Source: Jiulongibacter sp966250325
Lineage (GTDB): Bacteria; Bacteroidota; Bacteroidia; Cytophagales; Spirosomataceae
Reading direction: 5' to 3'
Length of the DNA stretch: 64,000 nucleotides
Assembly (NCBI GenBank): GCA_966250325.1
Contig: CBINGY010000017.1
Location: 13,325 to 77,324 of the forward strand
Below, piece by piece: positions 51,644 through 60,608 of the stretch. The notes under the pieces were generated by a model, which saw only the letters and a list, made by a program, of their open reading frames with translations, was not told the DNA's origin and made no database searches. The translations under genes and the position numbers were made by a program. The stretch's first letter is position 1; every line of letters starts with the position of its first letter.

Positions 51644-52486
51644 TCATTTCAGAATCTGGCTGATATGAACTACTTCAAATACGGGATGACTCTCCAGTAT
51701 ATCCCTGAAAAACTTGGCATGTGCCGCCCCATAAATAATAAGAATACGTTTATCGGTGTATCCCAGATTTTTGTACAAATTCTGAATAATCTTCAGATTT
51801 CGGTAATATTCCCGGGTGGTGAACTCTGCTCCGAGACCGTTGGTATTATTGTCCATCCAGGCCATGGTATTAAAATACTGCAAGGCTCTCAGTGATGGTT
51901 CTTCATTCATCCTTAGCAAATGCTGCTTCAATGATAATGATTTCCAGGCCTTGTGAGAAGCCATATATTCGTCAAAAACTCCTTTAGCCAGAAGGTGTTT
52001 CTCAAAAAGCTGATCGTAGGAAGGCTTCTTATTCAGAATTTCATCTTCAAATCTCCTCCATCCCACAGAAGATTCTGCCCTGGAATCCTCATGATCATAG
52101 TTGATACAAATCACTCCCTTTGACTTAGGATTCAACGCAGCCGTTCTGACTCCAAACTGAAAAATTTCGTTGACCAGAATTGACTTATCAACGGGCATCC
52201 TGCCTTTCATATAATTTTCAAACACCTCATTCCAAAGCCCTTGAGCCTCAGGGGTATTCTCCACGAAAATTTTATCCGGCTTAAAAGCTGCCAGCTTATT
52301 TACTACCTCTATCACTTCCCTCTGCCTTTTCCCCGACAGCGGGGAGTCCATTTCAGATTGCCGGTAATCATCACTCTCTCCCAGATGAAAAGTACCCAGA
52401 ATGGCTACCTGAATGTGATTGGCACCAGGCTGCTGAGCACAAAGCCTGCCTGCCAGTAAAAAGAAGATAAGGAAAGGATATTTCAT
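51644..52486 (-). CDS. Exported DUF5694 protein (TraB/TIKI-like fold)
   Basis: 280 aa with a signal peptide (KYPFLIFFLLAGRLCA). The mature part has the paired motifs GTFHLGESDDY near the start and YGAAHAKFFRDIL near the end, the GxxH layout of the EreA/ChaN/TIKI/TraB superfamily, some of which are metal-dependent proteases. DUF5694 itself is uncharacterised. The ATG at 52486 is preferred to a TTG four codons upstream. Confidence 0.8.
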   Translation of the reverse strand: MKYPFLIFFLLAGRLCAQQPGANHIQVAILGTFHLGESDDYRQSEMDSPLSGKRQREVIEVVNKLAAFKPDKIFVENTPEAQGLWNEVFENYMKGRMPVDKSILVNEIFQFGVRTAALNPKSKGVICINYDHEDSRAESSVGWRRFEDEILNKKPSYDQLFEKHLLAKGVFDEYMASHKAWKSLSLKQHLLRMNEEPSLRALQYFNTMAWMDNNTNGLGAEFTTREYYRNLKIIQNLYKNLGYTDKRILIIYGAAHAKFFRDILESHPVFEVVHISQILK

Positions 52487-52506
52487 ATTCACTGACAAAA
52501 AACGAA

Positions 52507-52529
52507 AAAAGCTGCCAAAGGCAGCTTTT
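52507..52529. terminator. Bidirectional terminator after sufB
   Basis: AAAAGCTGCC (52507-52516), loop AAA, GGCAGCTTTT (52520-52529). On the minus strand it follows the sufB stop by 25 nt and has a U-rich tail. Confidence 0.85.
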
Positions 52530-52554
52530 ACGAATCAAAAGAACGCAATTATTT

Positions 52555-54000
52555 TTATCCTACTGAACCTTCAAGTGAAATTTCAAGGAGTTTCTGAGCT
52601 TCAACTGCAAATTCCATAGGAAGCTGATTTAATACTTCTTTGGCATACCCGTTTACGATCAATGCTACGGCAGCTTCGGTATCAATACCTCTTTGGTTAC
52701 AGTAAAACAACTGATCTTCTCCGATTTTTGAGGTAGTAGCCTCGTGCTCAACAGATGCAGAAGAATTCTTTACTTCAATATAAGGAAACGTGTGTGCACC
52801 ACATTTATCACCCAGTAGCATGGAATCACACTGAGAGAAATTACGTGCATTCTCCGCTCTCTTCGCAATCTCTACGAGTCCACGATAGGAATTCTGACTT
52901 TTACCTGCCGAAATTCCCTTTGAGACAATCCTGCTTTTCGTATTTTTACCCAGGTGTATCATTTTGGTTCCAGTATCGGCCTGCTGGTAATTATTGGTCA
53001 CAGCAACGGAATAAAATTCACCGATGGAATTATCTCCTTTCAAAATTACAGATGGATATTTCCAGGTTACGGCAGAACCGGTCTCAACCTGTGTCCAGCT
53101 GATTTTAGAATTATTTCCAAAACAAATTCCACGCTTGGTCACGAAATTAAAAACGCCTCCCTTTCCCTGCTTATCTCCCGGATACCAGTTCTGAACCGTA
53201 GAATATTTCACCTCCGCATTTTCACCGGCATAAATCTCTACAACGGCAGCATGTAGCTGATTTTCATCTCTTTGCGGAGCCGTACAGCCTTCCAGATAAC
53301 TCACATAAGAAGCATCGTCTGCCACAATTAGTGTGCGTTCAAACTGCCCGGTGCCCGCCGCATTTATTCTGAAATACGTAGAAAGCTCCATCGGACAGCG
53401 TACGCCCTTCGGTATATAACAAAAAGATCCGTCGGTAAACACGGCCGCATTAAGAGCCGCATAAAAGTTGTCCCGAACAGGAACAACCGAACCCAAATAT
53501 TTTTTAACAAGATCGGGATGATTTTCTATGGCCTCAGACATGGAGCAGAAAATAATACCCTTTTTACTAAGCTCTGCCTTAAAGGTGGTAGCCACCGAGA
53601 CGGAATCTATCACCGCATCAACCGCCACACCTGACAGCCTTTTTTGTTCATCCAACGAAATGCCTAGTCTTTCAAAGGTTCTCCTTAATTCAGGGTCTAC
53701 TTCATCAAGACTCTCGAGCTGTTTCTTTTGTTTGGGAGCCGAGTAGTATTTAATAGACTGAAAATCAGGATTCTGATACGTAACATTTGCCCATTCAGGC
53801 TCCGTCATTTCCTGCCAGATTCTAAATGCCTTCAATCGCCACTCCAGCATCCAGACAGGCTCCTTCTTTTTCGCAGAAATAAAACGAATAATATCTTCAT
53901 TTATACCCGGAGGAGCCTCGTCGGCCTCAATATCGGTGTAGAAACCGTACTTATAGTCCGATCCGGTTATTTCTTCCAGTAATTCTAAATCTTTTCTCAT
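52555..54000 (-). CDS. sufB: Fe-S cluster assembly scaffold SufB
   Basis: 481 aa scaffold protein of the SUF pathway. The C-terminal SufBD beta-helix domain carries KNSSASVEHEATTSKIGEDQ with the conserved Glu-His pair, and a Cys in FSQCDSMLLGDKCGAH. QNWYPGDKQGKGGVFNFVTKRG is characteristic of SufB. In most Bacteroidota it is followed by sufC, sufD and sufS, but here a terminator and an unrelated gene follow and no other suf gene is in the window. The frame is intact. Confidence 0.95.
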   Translation of the reverse strand: MRKDLELLEEITGSDYKYGFYTDIEADEAPPGINEDIIRFISAKKKEPVWMLEWRLKAFRIWQEMTEPEWANVTYQNPDFQSIKYYSAPKQKKQLESLDEVDPELRRTFERLGISLDEQKRLSGVAVDAVIDSVSVATTFKAELSKKGIIFCSMSEAIENHPDLVKKYLGSVVPVRDNFYAALNAAVFTDGSFCYIPKGVRCPMELSTYFRINAAGTGQFERTLIVADDASYVSYLEGCTAPQRDENQLHAAVVEIYAGENAEVKYSTVQNWYPGDKQGKGGVFNFVTKRGICFGNNSKISWTQVETGSAVTWKYPSVILKGDNSIGEFYSVAVTNNYQQADTGTKMIHLGKNTKSRIVSKGISAGKSQNSYRGLVEIAKRAENARNFSQCDSMLLGDKCGAHTFPYIEVKNSSASVEHEATTSKIGEDQLFYCNQRGIDTEAAVALIVNGYAKEVLNQLPMEFAVEAQKLLEISLEGSVG

Positions 54001-54104
54001 TGGTTTTTCGCTTCAAATACTGCAACACGCTATTTGCCAAAAGCGTTTCAAAATTAGAATAATTCCAAACAATAATCTTCCTAAGAACCAGCGAATCTCT
54101 CCTA

Positions 54105-54587
54105 CTAATTTACTTTTTCAAAAGTAACCAGAACATCAAAGGTTTCCTGCTCCACGGTAATGCTGGTAGTTCCTGAGAAGGAATTTTCAGTAACGTCAGA
54201 AAGAATAAACACCGGATTGTTGATCGTTCGGCCCAAAAAGATAAAACGGTCAATTGACATACTCTTCTCATCAACAGACAGCGTCCAGTTTGCTTTAAGA
54301 ATGAGGTCTGGGTCTGTAGGATTGCATTTCGTGGCACCTTCAGAAAATTCGTAGGTAAAATCACTGAATAATTTGATGAGATTATCTGTAATACACGGGT
54401 TTTGCGAGGCTATGATATTGACTTCCAGATCTCCCTGCTTTGCCAGAGCTTGCTTCACTTTCCAGGTCTTAGAACCTTCTGCTGTTAATAATTCGATCGT
54501 CGACTTTGGTGTAACATCATCCTTATTTTTTTTACACGAGACTGCCAGCGAGGCAATAAACAAAATCGCGAAAATGTTTGACTTCAT
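54105..54587 (-). CDS. Lipocalin-like lipoprotein of unknown function
   Basis: 160 aa with a lipoprotein signal (IFAILFIASLAVSC, Cys18) followed by a charged tether (KKNKDDVTPK) and a beta-rich domain (AEGSKTWKVKQALAKQGD, then FTYEFSEGATKCNPTDPD). The layout fits the small lipocalin-like lipoproteins of Bacteroidota. The ATG at 54587 is 4 nt downstream of the lpxB stop, so it is probably the tail of the queD-lpxB transcript. Confidence 0.7.
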   Translation of the reverse strand: MKSNIFAILFIASLAVSCKKNKDDVTPKSTIELLTAEGSKTWKVKQALAKQGDLEVNIIASQNPCITDNLIKLFSDFTYEFSEGATKCNPTDPDLILKANWTLSVDEKSMSIDRFIFLGRTINNPVFILSDVTENSFSGTTSITVEQETFDVLVTFEKVN

Positions 54588-54591
54588 AAAT

Positions 54592-55695
54592 TTAGGCATT
54601 TGATACGATAATTCGGGCTGCGTTTTCTGATGCTGAAAACTTCCCAAGTTGATCTTTTAATAATTGGTAATCATCTAACTGAGAATTCCTGGTTTTAGTA
54701 TCCTCCAAAAGCATTTTGAGTACGCTCTTAATACCGGCCGAATTGTAATCATCCTGAATAAGCTCCCTCACTACTTCCTTTTTCATCAGGATATTCACCA
54801 GCGATATATGTCTAATTCTCAGAAGGTTTTTGGCAATGAAATACGTGAGTCCGGAAGTTCTGTAAACCACCAGCTGGGGCACTTTAAAAAGAGCTGTTTC
54901 TAGCGTGGCTGTACCAGATGTAACAATGGCCGCATCAGATACAGCCAGCAAATCATAGGTCTGATCAAAGATAAGATGGCAATTTTTAATGCATTCAAAT
55001 TTTTCATACATCTCCTCTCCTAGTTCCCGGATAGCCGCCACCACGAAAAGCGTAGTTTCAAATTTCCGGGCTACTTTCCTCATCTCATCTGAGACCCGCT
55101 CTATTTCACTTTTTCTGCTGCCCGGGAGTAGTGCTACTATTTTTGAATACCCCTCCAATGGCAATTCTTTTTTGAATTCCTTATTTACCTGAAACTCTTC
55201 TATTCGCTCTACCAGCGGATTACCCACATAGGTTGCCCTAATTCCTTTTGATCTGAAATAGAGTTCCTCAAACGGAAAAATGACAAGCAGATGATCTACA
55301 AATTTTCTGATGGAAATATTCCTCAGAGAATTCCAGGCCCAGGTTTTGGGAGCAATGTAGTAATACACCTTCAGTCCCTTTTTATGTGCCCATCTGGCTA
55401 TGCGGAGATTAAATCCGCTATAATCTACCAGAATAACGGCGTCAGGATTAAATTCTGAGAGTTGATTTTTGCAGAGAGTAAGAGCTTCGCGTACTTTTCC
55501 TAAGCTACTCAGGAAGTCTAGCCCCATGAACGCAAGATCCAGATAATTTCTAAGAATCCTGACTCCGGCAGACTGCATTTCCATCCCCCCCCAACCGGAA
55601 ATCTCAACACCTTCCACCTCTTTCTTTAAGGCTCTGGCCAAATTACCGGCATGTAAATCGCCTGATTTTTCCCCTGCCAGTATAAAATATTTCAT
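54592..55695 (-). CDS. lpxB: Lipid-A-disaccharide synthase
   Basis: 367 aa GT19 glycosyltransferase that joins UDP-2,3-diacylglucosamine and lipid X during lipid A synthesis at the inner membrane. AGEKSGDLHAGNLARAL at the start, ISGWGGMEMQSAG, VLVDYSGFNLRIAR, YYIAPKTWAWNS, LLPGSRKSEI and TSGTATLETALFKVPQLVVYR are all characteristic. It overlaps queD by 4 nt, and a lipoprotein gene follows directly. Confidence 0.95.
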   Translation of the reverse strand: MKYFILAGEKSGDLHAGNLARALKKEVEGVEISGWGGMEMQSAGVRILRNYLDLAFMGLDFLSSLGKVREALTLCKNQLSEFNPDAVILVDYSGFNLRIARWAHKKGLKVYYYIAPKTWAWNSLRNISIRKFVDHLLVIFPFEELYFRSKGIRATYVGNPLVERIEEFQVNKEFKKELPLEGYSKIVALLPGSRKSEIERVSDEMRKVARKFETTLFVVAAIRELGEEMYEKFECIKNCHLIFDQTYDLLAVSDAAIVTSGTATLETALFKVPQLVVYRTSGLTYFIAKNLLRIRHISLVNILMKKEVVRELIQDDYNSAGIKSVLKMLLEDTKTRNSQLDDYQLLKDQLGKFSASENAARIIVSNA

Positions 55696-56108
55696 TCGTT
55701 TTCTCCGAAATATTGGGCGTAATGGTTCTCGGTTTCCTGGAGTTTGATCTCAAAAAGATCCACTCCATACCGCTCTTTAATTACCGGCTGTAATTGCCTC
55801 CATATGGCTATTGCAAAGTTTTCTGTGCTTGGCAAAATTCCCTGAAGAAAATCTACATCATCATTCAGGTACGTATGATCTACCTTGTCAATGATAATCT
55901 CCCGCACCAGGTCTTTGAGCTTCTTGAGATCCATCACAAACCCTGTCTCCTCCTGCACTTCACCTTTTACAGTTACGTAAAGCTCCCAGTTATGTCCGTG
56001 AATTCGGCTACATGGGCCAAAAACCTCCCGGTTTTTTTCAGCAGACCAGTTGGGATTATATAATCTGTGGGCTGCGTTAAAATACTCACGGCGTGTAATT
56101 CGTATCAT
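55692..56108 (-). CDS. queD: 6-carboxytetrahydropterin synthase-like protein (QueD/PTPS family)
   Basis: 138 aa. The zinc-binding His are in FNAAHRLYN and CSRIHGHNWELYVT; the motif Cys-x3-HGH carries the catalytic Cys of QueD. It converts dihydroneopterin triphosphate to 6-carboxytetrahydropterin in queuosine and preQ0 synthesis. The conserved Glu lies near the end (KLQETENHYAQYFGENE). It is first in a short operon with lpxB and the lipoprotein gene, joined by a 4-nt overlap. Related PTPS activity cannot be excluded. Confidence 0.9.
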   Translation of the reverse strand: MIRITRREYFNAAHRLYNPNWSAEKNREVFGPCSRIHGHNWELYVTVKGEVQEETGFVMDLKKLKDLVREIIIDKVDHTYLNDDVDFLQGILPSTENFAIAIWRQLQPVIKERYGVDLFEIKLQETENHYAQYFGENE

Positions 56109-56124
56109 TCACTCAAAATTTCGG

Positions 56125-56132
56125 CAAAAATA
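56125..56132 (-). promoter_or_regulatory. TANNTTTG box of queD
   Basis: Minus-strand TATTTTTG, 16 nt before the queD ATG. Confidence 0.55.
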
Positions 56133-56159
56133 AGACATTTACATTTATCCGCCTCCAAA

Positions 56160-58076
56160 TCACAGGAAGGAAACCCGCAGGCCTCCACTTACCCAGATTC
56201 CAGGCTGCTCCACAAAACCGAAATCCTGATAGGTAAAGTTCAGCAGATTACGGCAATCTGCGTAAAAATTGAATCTCTTTAGTTTATAATCTATACGCAT
56301 ATCCAGAAGATAAACATCTTTGTAAGGCAATAAAGGACTTTCCGAATCCCACTGATAAGCTCCTGCCCTGGCCCGGTACGTGCCAAAAACTGAAAGAGAC
56401 AAATCCTCAAGGGTTTTCAGAGTTACTCCCCCGGTAAGATTCTGCCTGAGATAATTCAACGTGTAAAATGACTGGAATCCATCTTCTTTACGATCTGCTT
56501 TTAAAGCCGAATAGTTTAAGATTAACCGATCGATTGACAGTATCGAATTTGGCCGTGAGTCAAAAGACCAGCTGGCGTTCCATTCGATCCCGGTCATATT
56601 GATATTGTCGATGTTTTCCATAGTCGGAACACTCAATTCCGGGCGTTTTATTTTATCAATGGCATCCCGGGTCTGCTTATAAAATGCAGCAAAAGTCATA
56701 TTCCAGTGAGGCTTAAACCACTTGTAACCCAATTCATAGTTCACAGCCTTTTCTGGTAATAATAAGGGATCAGCCCGAACGGTAGATGTGTTAAGATATA
56801 ACTCTGTAAACGTAGGAAAACGAAGTGAACGATTCACACTTGTGTACACGGTCATTCCGTTGGCAGGGAACCAGGACATATCTATCCCCGGGTAGAATTC
56901 CGTTCCAAACTGAGAGTTAAAGTTGACCAGAGAACCCGCAGAAATCAGAAAAGTTTGCCAGCGTTTCTGATGCTCCAGATATCCTGAGAAATTATTTCGA
57001 TTTATTCCTTTTGTAAGATATTGACCCTCAAAGTCCTTCACAGGTATGGGATGGGTCAACTCCTCTCCCAAACGATTGCTCAAAATCCCTTCGTTTCTGA
57101 ATTCGAGCCCACCAGAAGTAACTCCACCTGCCCAGCGGTATTTTAGTTTCCATTCTCCATCATACACATCGGTCTGATGAAAGTTAACAGAACCCCAGCT
57201 GGTTTCAGCCAATCGATACGTATTGAAATCATATAAATCACTATGTTTTCTGATAGAGAGATTCACTAAAGACTGAAGGTTTTTATTCAAATGATGCTCC
57301 CAACTCAGAGATGAAAAAATGGCATTGGTTTCTTCATACTGATCGTAGAATTTAGGATGATAAAAATTAGATGCTCCAAAATGATTTGCTAAAAAACCTG
57401 CCTGAAATCGGATCATGCTTTTGACTCCGCTGTGATGCCAGATCACATACGCTGTTTTTCTGTCAAATGCCGTGTTATAGGCATATCCATCAGACCGTAA
57501 TAGATTACCGGAGGTCATGACAGTCTCATTGCTAAAATTATAAGAAGCACTTACACTTCCGTTCAGCAGGCCATATTGGCCGCCGGTTAGTTCTGCGACT
57601 ACTTGATTTTCAGGCTTTTTCTTAGTTACCACATTAATAACTCCTGAAAATGCACTTGGACCAAAAACTCTGGAAGCACCTCCCTGAAGCACCTCTATTC
57701 GCTCTATCATTTCGAGCGGTACAGGAAGATTCATCGTATGATGACCGGTCTGAGGATCATTCATTTTGATACCATCCAATAAAACAAGAGTTTGATCAAA
57801 ATGCCCCCCACGAATACTTACATCGGCCTGCACACCATAGGGCGATCGGGTACGAACATCTACATTTAAAGCGTATTGGAGTACCCCGCTAATGGTTTGC
57901 ACTGGTGCATTACGTATGGTTTTCTGATCAATGATTGTCACATTTCTGGCGGCATCTTTTAGTTCTGCCTGCGAGATTGAGGCAGATACATTAACCTCAG
58001 AAAGATTATATAAAGTAGAATCCTGTGCCCATGAAATGAAGCCACAGCCAAGAAAAATTAAGACGAAAAATTTCAT
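56160..58076 (-). CDS. TonB-dependent outer-membrane receptor
   Basis: 638 aa. Signal peptide, then a plug domain (VTIIDQKTIRNAPVQTISG, SIRGGHFDQTLVLLDGIKM, IERIEVLQGGASRVFGPSAF) and a 22-strand-type barrel that ends in GGLRVSFL, with the terminal aromatic needed for assembly. It lacks the N-terminal CarboxypepD_reg domain of SusC-type receptors and has the length of BtuB-like receptors. The substrate is unknown. Its start lies 33 nt after the AMP-ligase stop, so it belongs to the thiolase-ligase operon. Confidence 0.92.
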   Translation of the reverse strand: MKFFVLIFLGCGFISWAQDSTLYNLSEVNVSASISQAELKDAARNVTIIDQKTIRNAPVQTISGVLQYALNVDVRTRSPYGVQADVSIRGGHFDQTLVLLDGIKMNDPQTGHHTMNLPVPLEMIERIEVLQGGASRVFGPSAFSGVINVVTKKKPENQVVAELTGGQYGLLNGSVSASYNFSNETVMTSGNLLRSDGYAYNTAFDRKTAYVIWHHSGVKSMIRFQAGFLANHFGASNFYHPKFYDQYEETNAIFSSLSWEHHLNKNLQSLVNLSIRKHSDLYDFNTYRLAETSWGSVNFHQTDVYDGEWKLKYRWAGGVTSGGLEFRNEGILSNRLGEELTHPIPVKDFEGQYLTKGINRNNFSGYLEHQKRWQTFLISAGSLVNFNSQFGTEFYPGIDMSWFPANGMTVYTSVNRSLRFPTFTELYLNTSTVRADPLLLPEKAVNYELGYKWFKPHWNMTFAAFYKQTRDAIDKIKRPELSVPTMENIDNINMTGIEWNASWSFDSRPNSILSIDRLILNYSALKADRKEDGFQSFYTLNYLRQNLTGGVTLKTLEDLSLSVFGTYRARAGAYQWDSESPLLPYKDVYLLDMRIDYKLKRFNFYADCRNLLNFTYQDFGFVEQPGIWVSGGLRVSFL

Positions 58077-58109
58077 TTTTTGTAAAGTTTAGAATGATGC
58101 AAAAGACCT

Positions 58110-59423
58110 TTAAATAATCTCCTGATTCCATTCATTTACTTTACTCAAAGCCCGGAAATCTACCTTACCACTTTCAGAATGCGGTAGTTCATCCACTACA
58201 ATGATTTTGTTGGGTAGCTTGGCTTTCGGGAGTTTTTCCAAAAGATACGCCGATATCCTATCATGCAGGCCTGAAACTTCCGGTTTTCCTACTACATAAA
58301 GACAGAGTCTTTCTTCTCTGTTGCTGTTAAGAATCGGCACAAGTGCCGCCTCCACAATTAGCCCGCACTCCAGAGCTTTATTCTCTATCTCTGCCGCAAA
58401 AATATTCAGTCCTCTACGGTTGAACATTCGTCCGTTCCGACCCATCAGAAGCAAACGGCCGTTTCGCCACTCTCCTAAATCGTTTACGGTGCCAACCCCT
58501 CTGAAATCCGGAGATATGTAGTCACTCTGAACTCTTATCAGGCCATCTTCAACATTCAGCTTGACTCCCGGAAAAGGAACTCCTACAGAAAGAGGATTCT
58601 CCAGGATGTGTTCGTTTTGATGATAAGAAATATGGCCGAGCTCTGCCGCTCCATAGTATTCCGTTAATGTAGCAGAAGGAAAGTTCTGTAGAAGAAGGCT
58701 TGCAGTTTCTTTGTCGAGTTTTTCACCAGCCGTAACAAATGATCGGATCTCCGTATTCATGCGACCATCTTTCACCAGCAATCGGGCGTGCGAAGGCACC
58801 AGAAATACCGATGTGATCTCATTCTTCTCAAATTTATGGGCCCATTGTGAAGCTTCTGACAAACTTCCCAAAACGGCTGTGCCTCCCAGCCAAAGAATAT
58901 GCAAAAGAGCATTCAGGTTAGCCGAATAGGCAAGAGTGTCAAGAACAAACAGGCGGTCTTCTGAGGAAATTCCAAACGTTTGTGACTGATGAGGAAACGC
59001 AGAAACCCAGTTTTCCCTCGTCTTCCAGATAATTTTTGGATTCCCTGAAGAGCCGGAAGTTAAAATTCCTATCTCCCCGGAAGCCTTTGAGAGTGAATGT
59101 TCAGTAGGTGGGGCTAAAAGAGAACCCTTTTCGGTTACCCAAAATCCATGTTGCAGCTGCAGACTTTTTTTATCAGCAAACGGATAATCAGAAGGAAGCA
59201 GAACAGAGGATATACCCGCAGAAATGGCGGCAAGGAAAGTGATTAACGACTGTAAGGGATCCTCCTGAATGGCCAAAATCGATATCTCAGCTTCCAGAAA
59301 TTCGCCTTTACGTAGCTCAATTTCATCCCAAAGTTTGGAATACGTATAGCTCTCCCCCCGGTAGGAAACCGCCGTTTTGCCAGGATTTTGACTAGCCACC
59401 GCCAGAATCTGCTCTTCGATCAT
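58110..59423 (-). CDS. AMP-dependent acyl-CoA synthetase/ligase (ANL family)
   Basis: 437 aa, short for the family. The adenylation core motifs are present: the phosphate loop GILTSGSSGNPKI, EYYGAAELGHISYH, the GTVNDLGEW region and the hinge (MGRNGRMFNRRGLNIFAAEIE). In the C-terminal domain HSESGKVDF carries the catalytic Lys. It activates a carboxylate as acyl-AMP and probably loads it onto CoA. It overlaps the thiolase gene by 4 nt and continues into the TonB gene. The pair resembles yhfT-yhfS of Bacillus subtilis, where the genes share a BirA-controlled operon with a biotin transporter; that link is only a suggestion here. Confidence 0.85.
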   Translation of the reverse strand: MIEEQILAVASQNPGKTAVSYRGESYTYSKLWDEIELRKGEFLEAEISILAIQEDPLQSLITFLAAISAGISSVLLPSDYPFADKKSLQLQHGFWVTEKGSLLAPPTEHSLSKASGEIGILTSGSSGNPKIIWKTRENWVSAFPHQSQTFGISSEDRLFVLDTLAYSANLNALLHILWLGGTAVLGSLSEASQWAHKFEKNEITSVFLVPSHARLLVKDGRMNTEIRSFVTAGEKLDKETASLLLQNFPSATLTEYYGAAELGHISYHQNEHILENPLSVGVPFPGVKLNVEDGLIRVQSDYISPDFRGVGTVNDLGEWRNGRLLLMGRNGRMFNRRGLNIFAAEIENKALECGLIVEAALVPILNSNREERLCLYVVGKPEVSGLHDRISAYLLEKLPKAKLPNKIIVVDELPHSESGKVDFRALSKVNEWNQEII

Positions 59424-60535
59424 GGGATATTTTCTATAAGGACTGCCGCACCGTATCCACCTGCAATTCCTGCCGAAACAAGGCCAAATTTCCGTCTCTT
59501 TTCTTTTAATGCCAAAACCAAAATGAGAATAATAATGATTCCGGAAGCAGCAAAAGGATGTCCCATGGCAAGATTTCCACCCATTACGTTGGTTTGGGAA
59601 GTGTCCACATGGAAATGTCTGGAAAAGGCGATAGGCTTTGCAGCAAACGATTCATTTATCTCAAAAAGGGATATGTCATCCATTGGAATTCCTTGCTCCT
59701 GAATGAGTGCTTCTGCCGCAGCTATACATCCTTCCGGTGCTTTATCGGGAGATATACCCACTATTTTTAATGCCGGTATCCTACACAAGGGTCGTATCCC
59801 CATACGATTAAGTGTTTGCTCCGAGGCGATAAGTGCTACCCCCGCTCCATCATGAAAGTCTGCCGTGTTTGTGCGGTCAACTAAGTTCGTTGTCGACGCT
59901 TTGCGAAGGAGTTCTAAAGAAAGTTCTCTACGAATGGTCTCATCAATCTCCCCCCCGGAAAAACCGATGACATGATCCAGATATAAAGAGCTTCTGGAAA
60001 TTAGTTCTGCCAAATGATGGCTTCTAAGAGTCCACTGATGTGTCTCATCTTTGGTAATCCCATATTTAAGACTTAAATGTTCAGCCGCAGTTTTCAAATC
60101 ATTGCTATGAAACGGACTAAATTCAGCATTTAGTAGCTCTTTATCTTCCAGAAAACGGGGATCGTCCCTCGAGTAATTTCTTTGGGGCCGCAGTGAGTTA
60201 CTTTCCATCCCTCCTGTAATTACAAATTCTGCCGCTCCCGATTCGCATAATGCCATACCTATTCTAAGGCTTTCGTAAGTGCCTCCACATTGAAAATCAA
60301 TGGTACTCGCCCTGGTTTGTTCATCGAAACCGGCCCTCAAAGCAGCATTGCGGGCCATGTTTCCGAGTGTTCCTATGGAATTACCCAGAATGATATCAGC
60401 CCCGGAGACTAGAAAACCATTCCTTTCCCTCAGTTTTCTCAACAAACGGGCAGTTAGCTCCTCAGGAATTTGCCCCCGATGAAGACCACCACGTTTGCCC
60501 GTGGGAGTACGTATAATGTCTGCAATGCAAATCAT
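59420..60535 (-). CDS. Atypical thiolase-like protein
   Basis: 371 aa thiolase fold. The nucleophilic Cys is in TIDFQCGGTYESL and the catalytic His in AMGHPFAASG. The second catalytic Cys, expected in a CxGGGxG motif at the C-terminus, is missing: the sequence reads SAGIAGGYGAA. The start motif ADIIRTPTGKRGGLHRG is family-like. Loss of that Cys suggests a changed reaction, or acyl-CoA condensation by another mechanism. It is the first gene of an operon with the AMP-ligase and the TonB receptor. A canonical thiolase is at 20039-21217. Confidence 0.82.
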   Translation of the reverse strand: MICIADIIRTPTGKRGGLHRGQIPEELTARLLRKLRERNGFLVSGADIILGNSIGTLGNMARNAALRAGFDEQTRASTIDFQCGGTYESLRIGMALCESGAAEFVITGGMESNSLRPQRNYSRDDPRFLEDKELLNAEFSPFHSNDLKTAAEHLSLKYGITKDETHQWTLRSHHLAELISRSSLYLDHVIGFSGGEIDETIRRELSLELLRKASTTNLVDRTNTADFHDGAGVALIASEQTLNRMGIRPLCRIPALKIVGISPDKAPEGCIAAAEALIQEQGIPMDDISLFEINESFAAKPIAFSRHFHVDTSQTNVMGGNLAMGHPFAASGIIIILILVLALKEKRRKFGLVSAGIAGGYGAAVLIENIP

Positions 60536-60541
60536 GATTCA

Positions 60542-60549
60542 CAAAACTA
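60542..60549 (-). promoter_or_regulatory. TANNTTTG box of the thiolase operon
   Basis: Minus-strand TAGTTTTG, ending 6 nt before the ATG at 60535, so the mRNA is probably leaderless. Confidence 0.6.
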
Positions 60550-60563
60550 ACCCTACAAAACAA

Positions 60564-60591
60564 AAAAAGGCCGGCATTTGCCGACCTTTTT
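60564..60591 (-). terminator. Terminator of the T9SS protein gene
   Basis: AAAAAGG-C-CGGC (60564-60575) pairs with GCCG-A-CCTTTTT (60580-60591), with one mismatch and a short loop. It lies 18 nt after the stop of the minus-strand gene at 60609. Confidence 0.75.
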
Positions 60592-60608
60592 CAGGATAGT
60601 AATAATTA

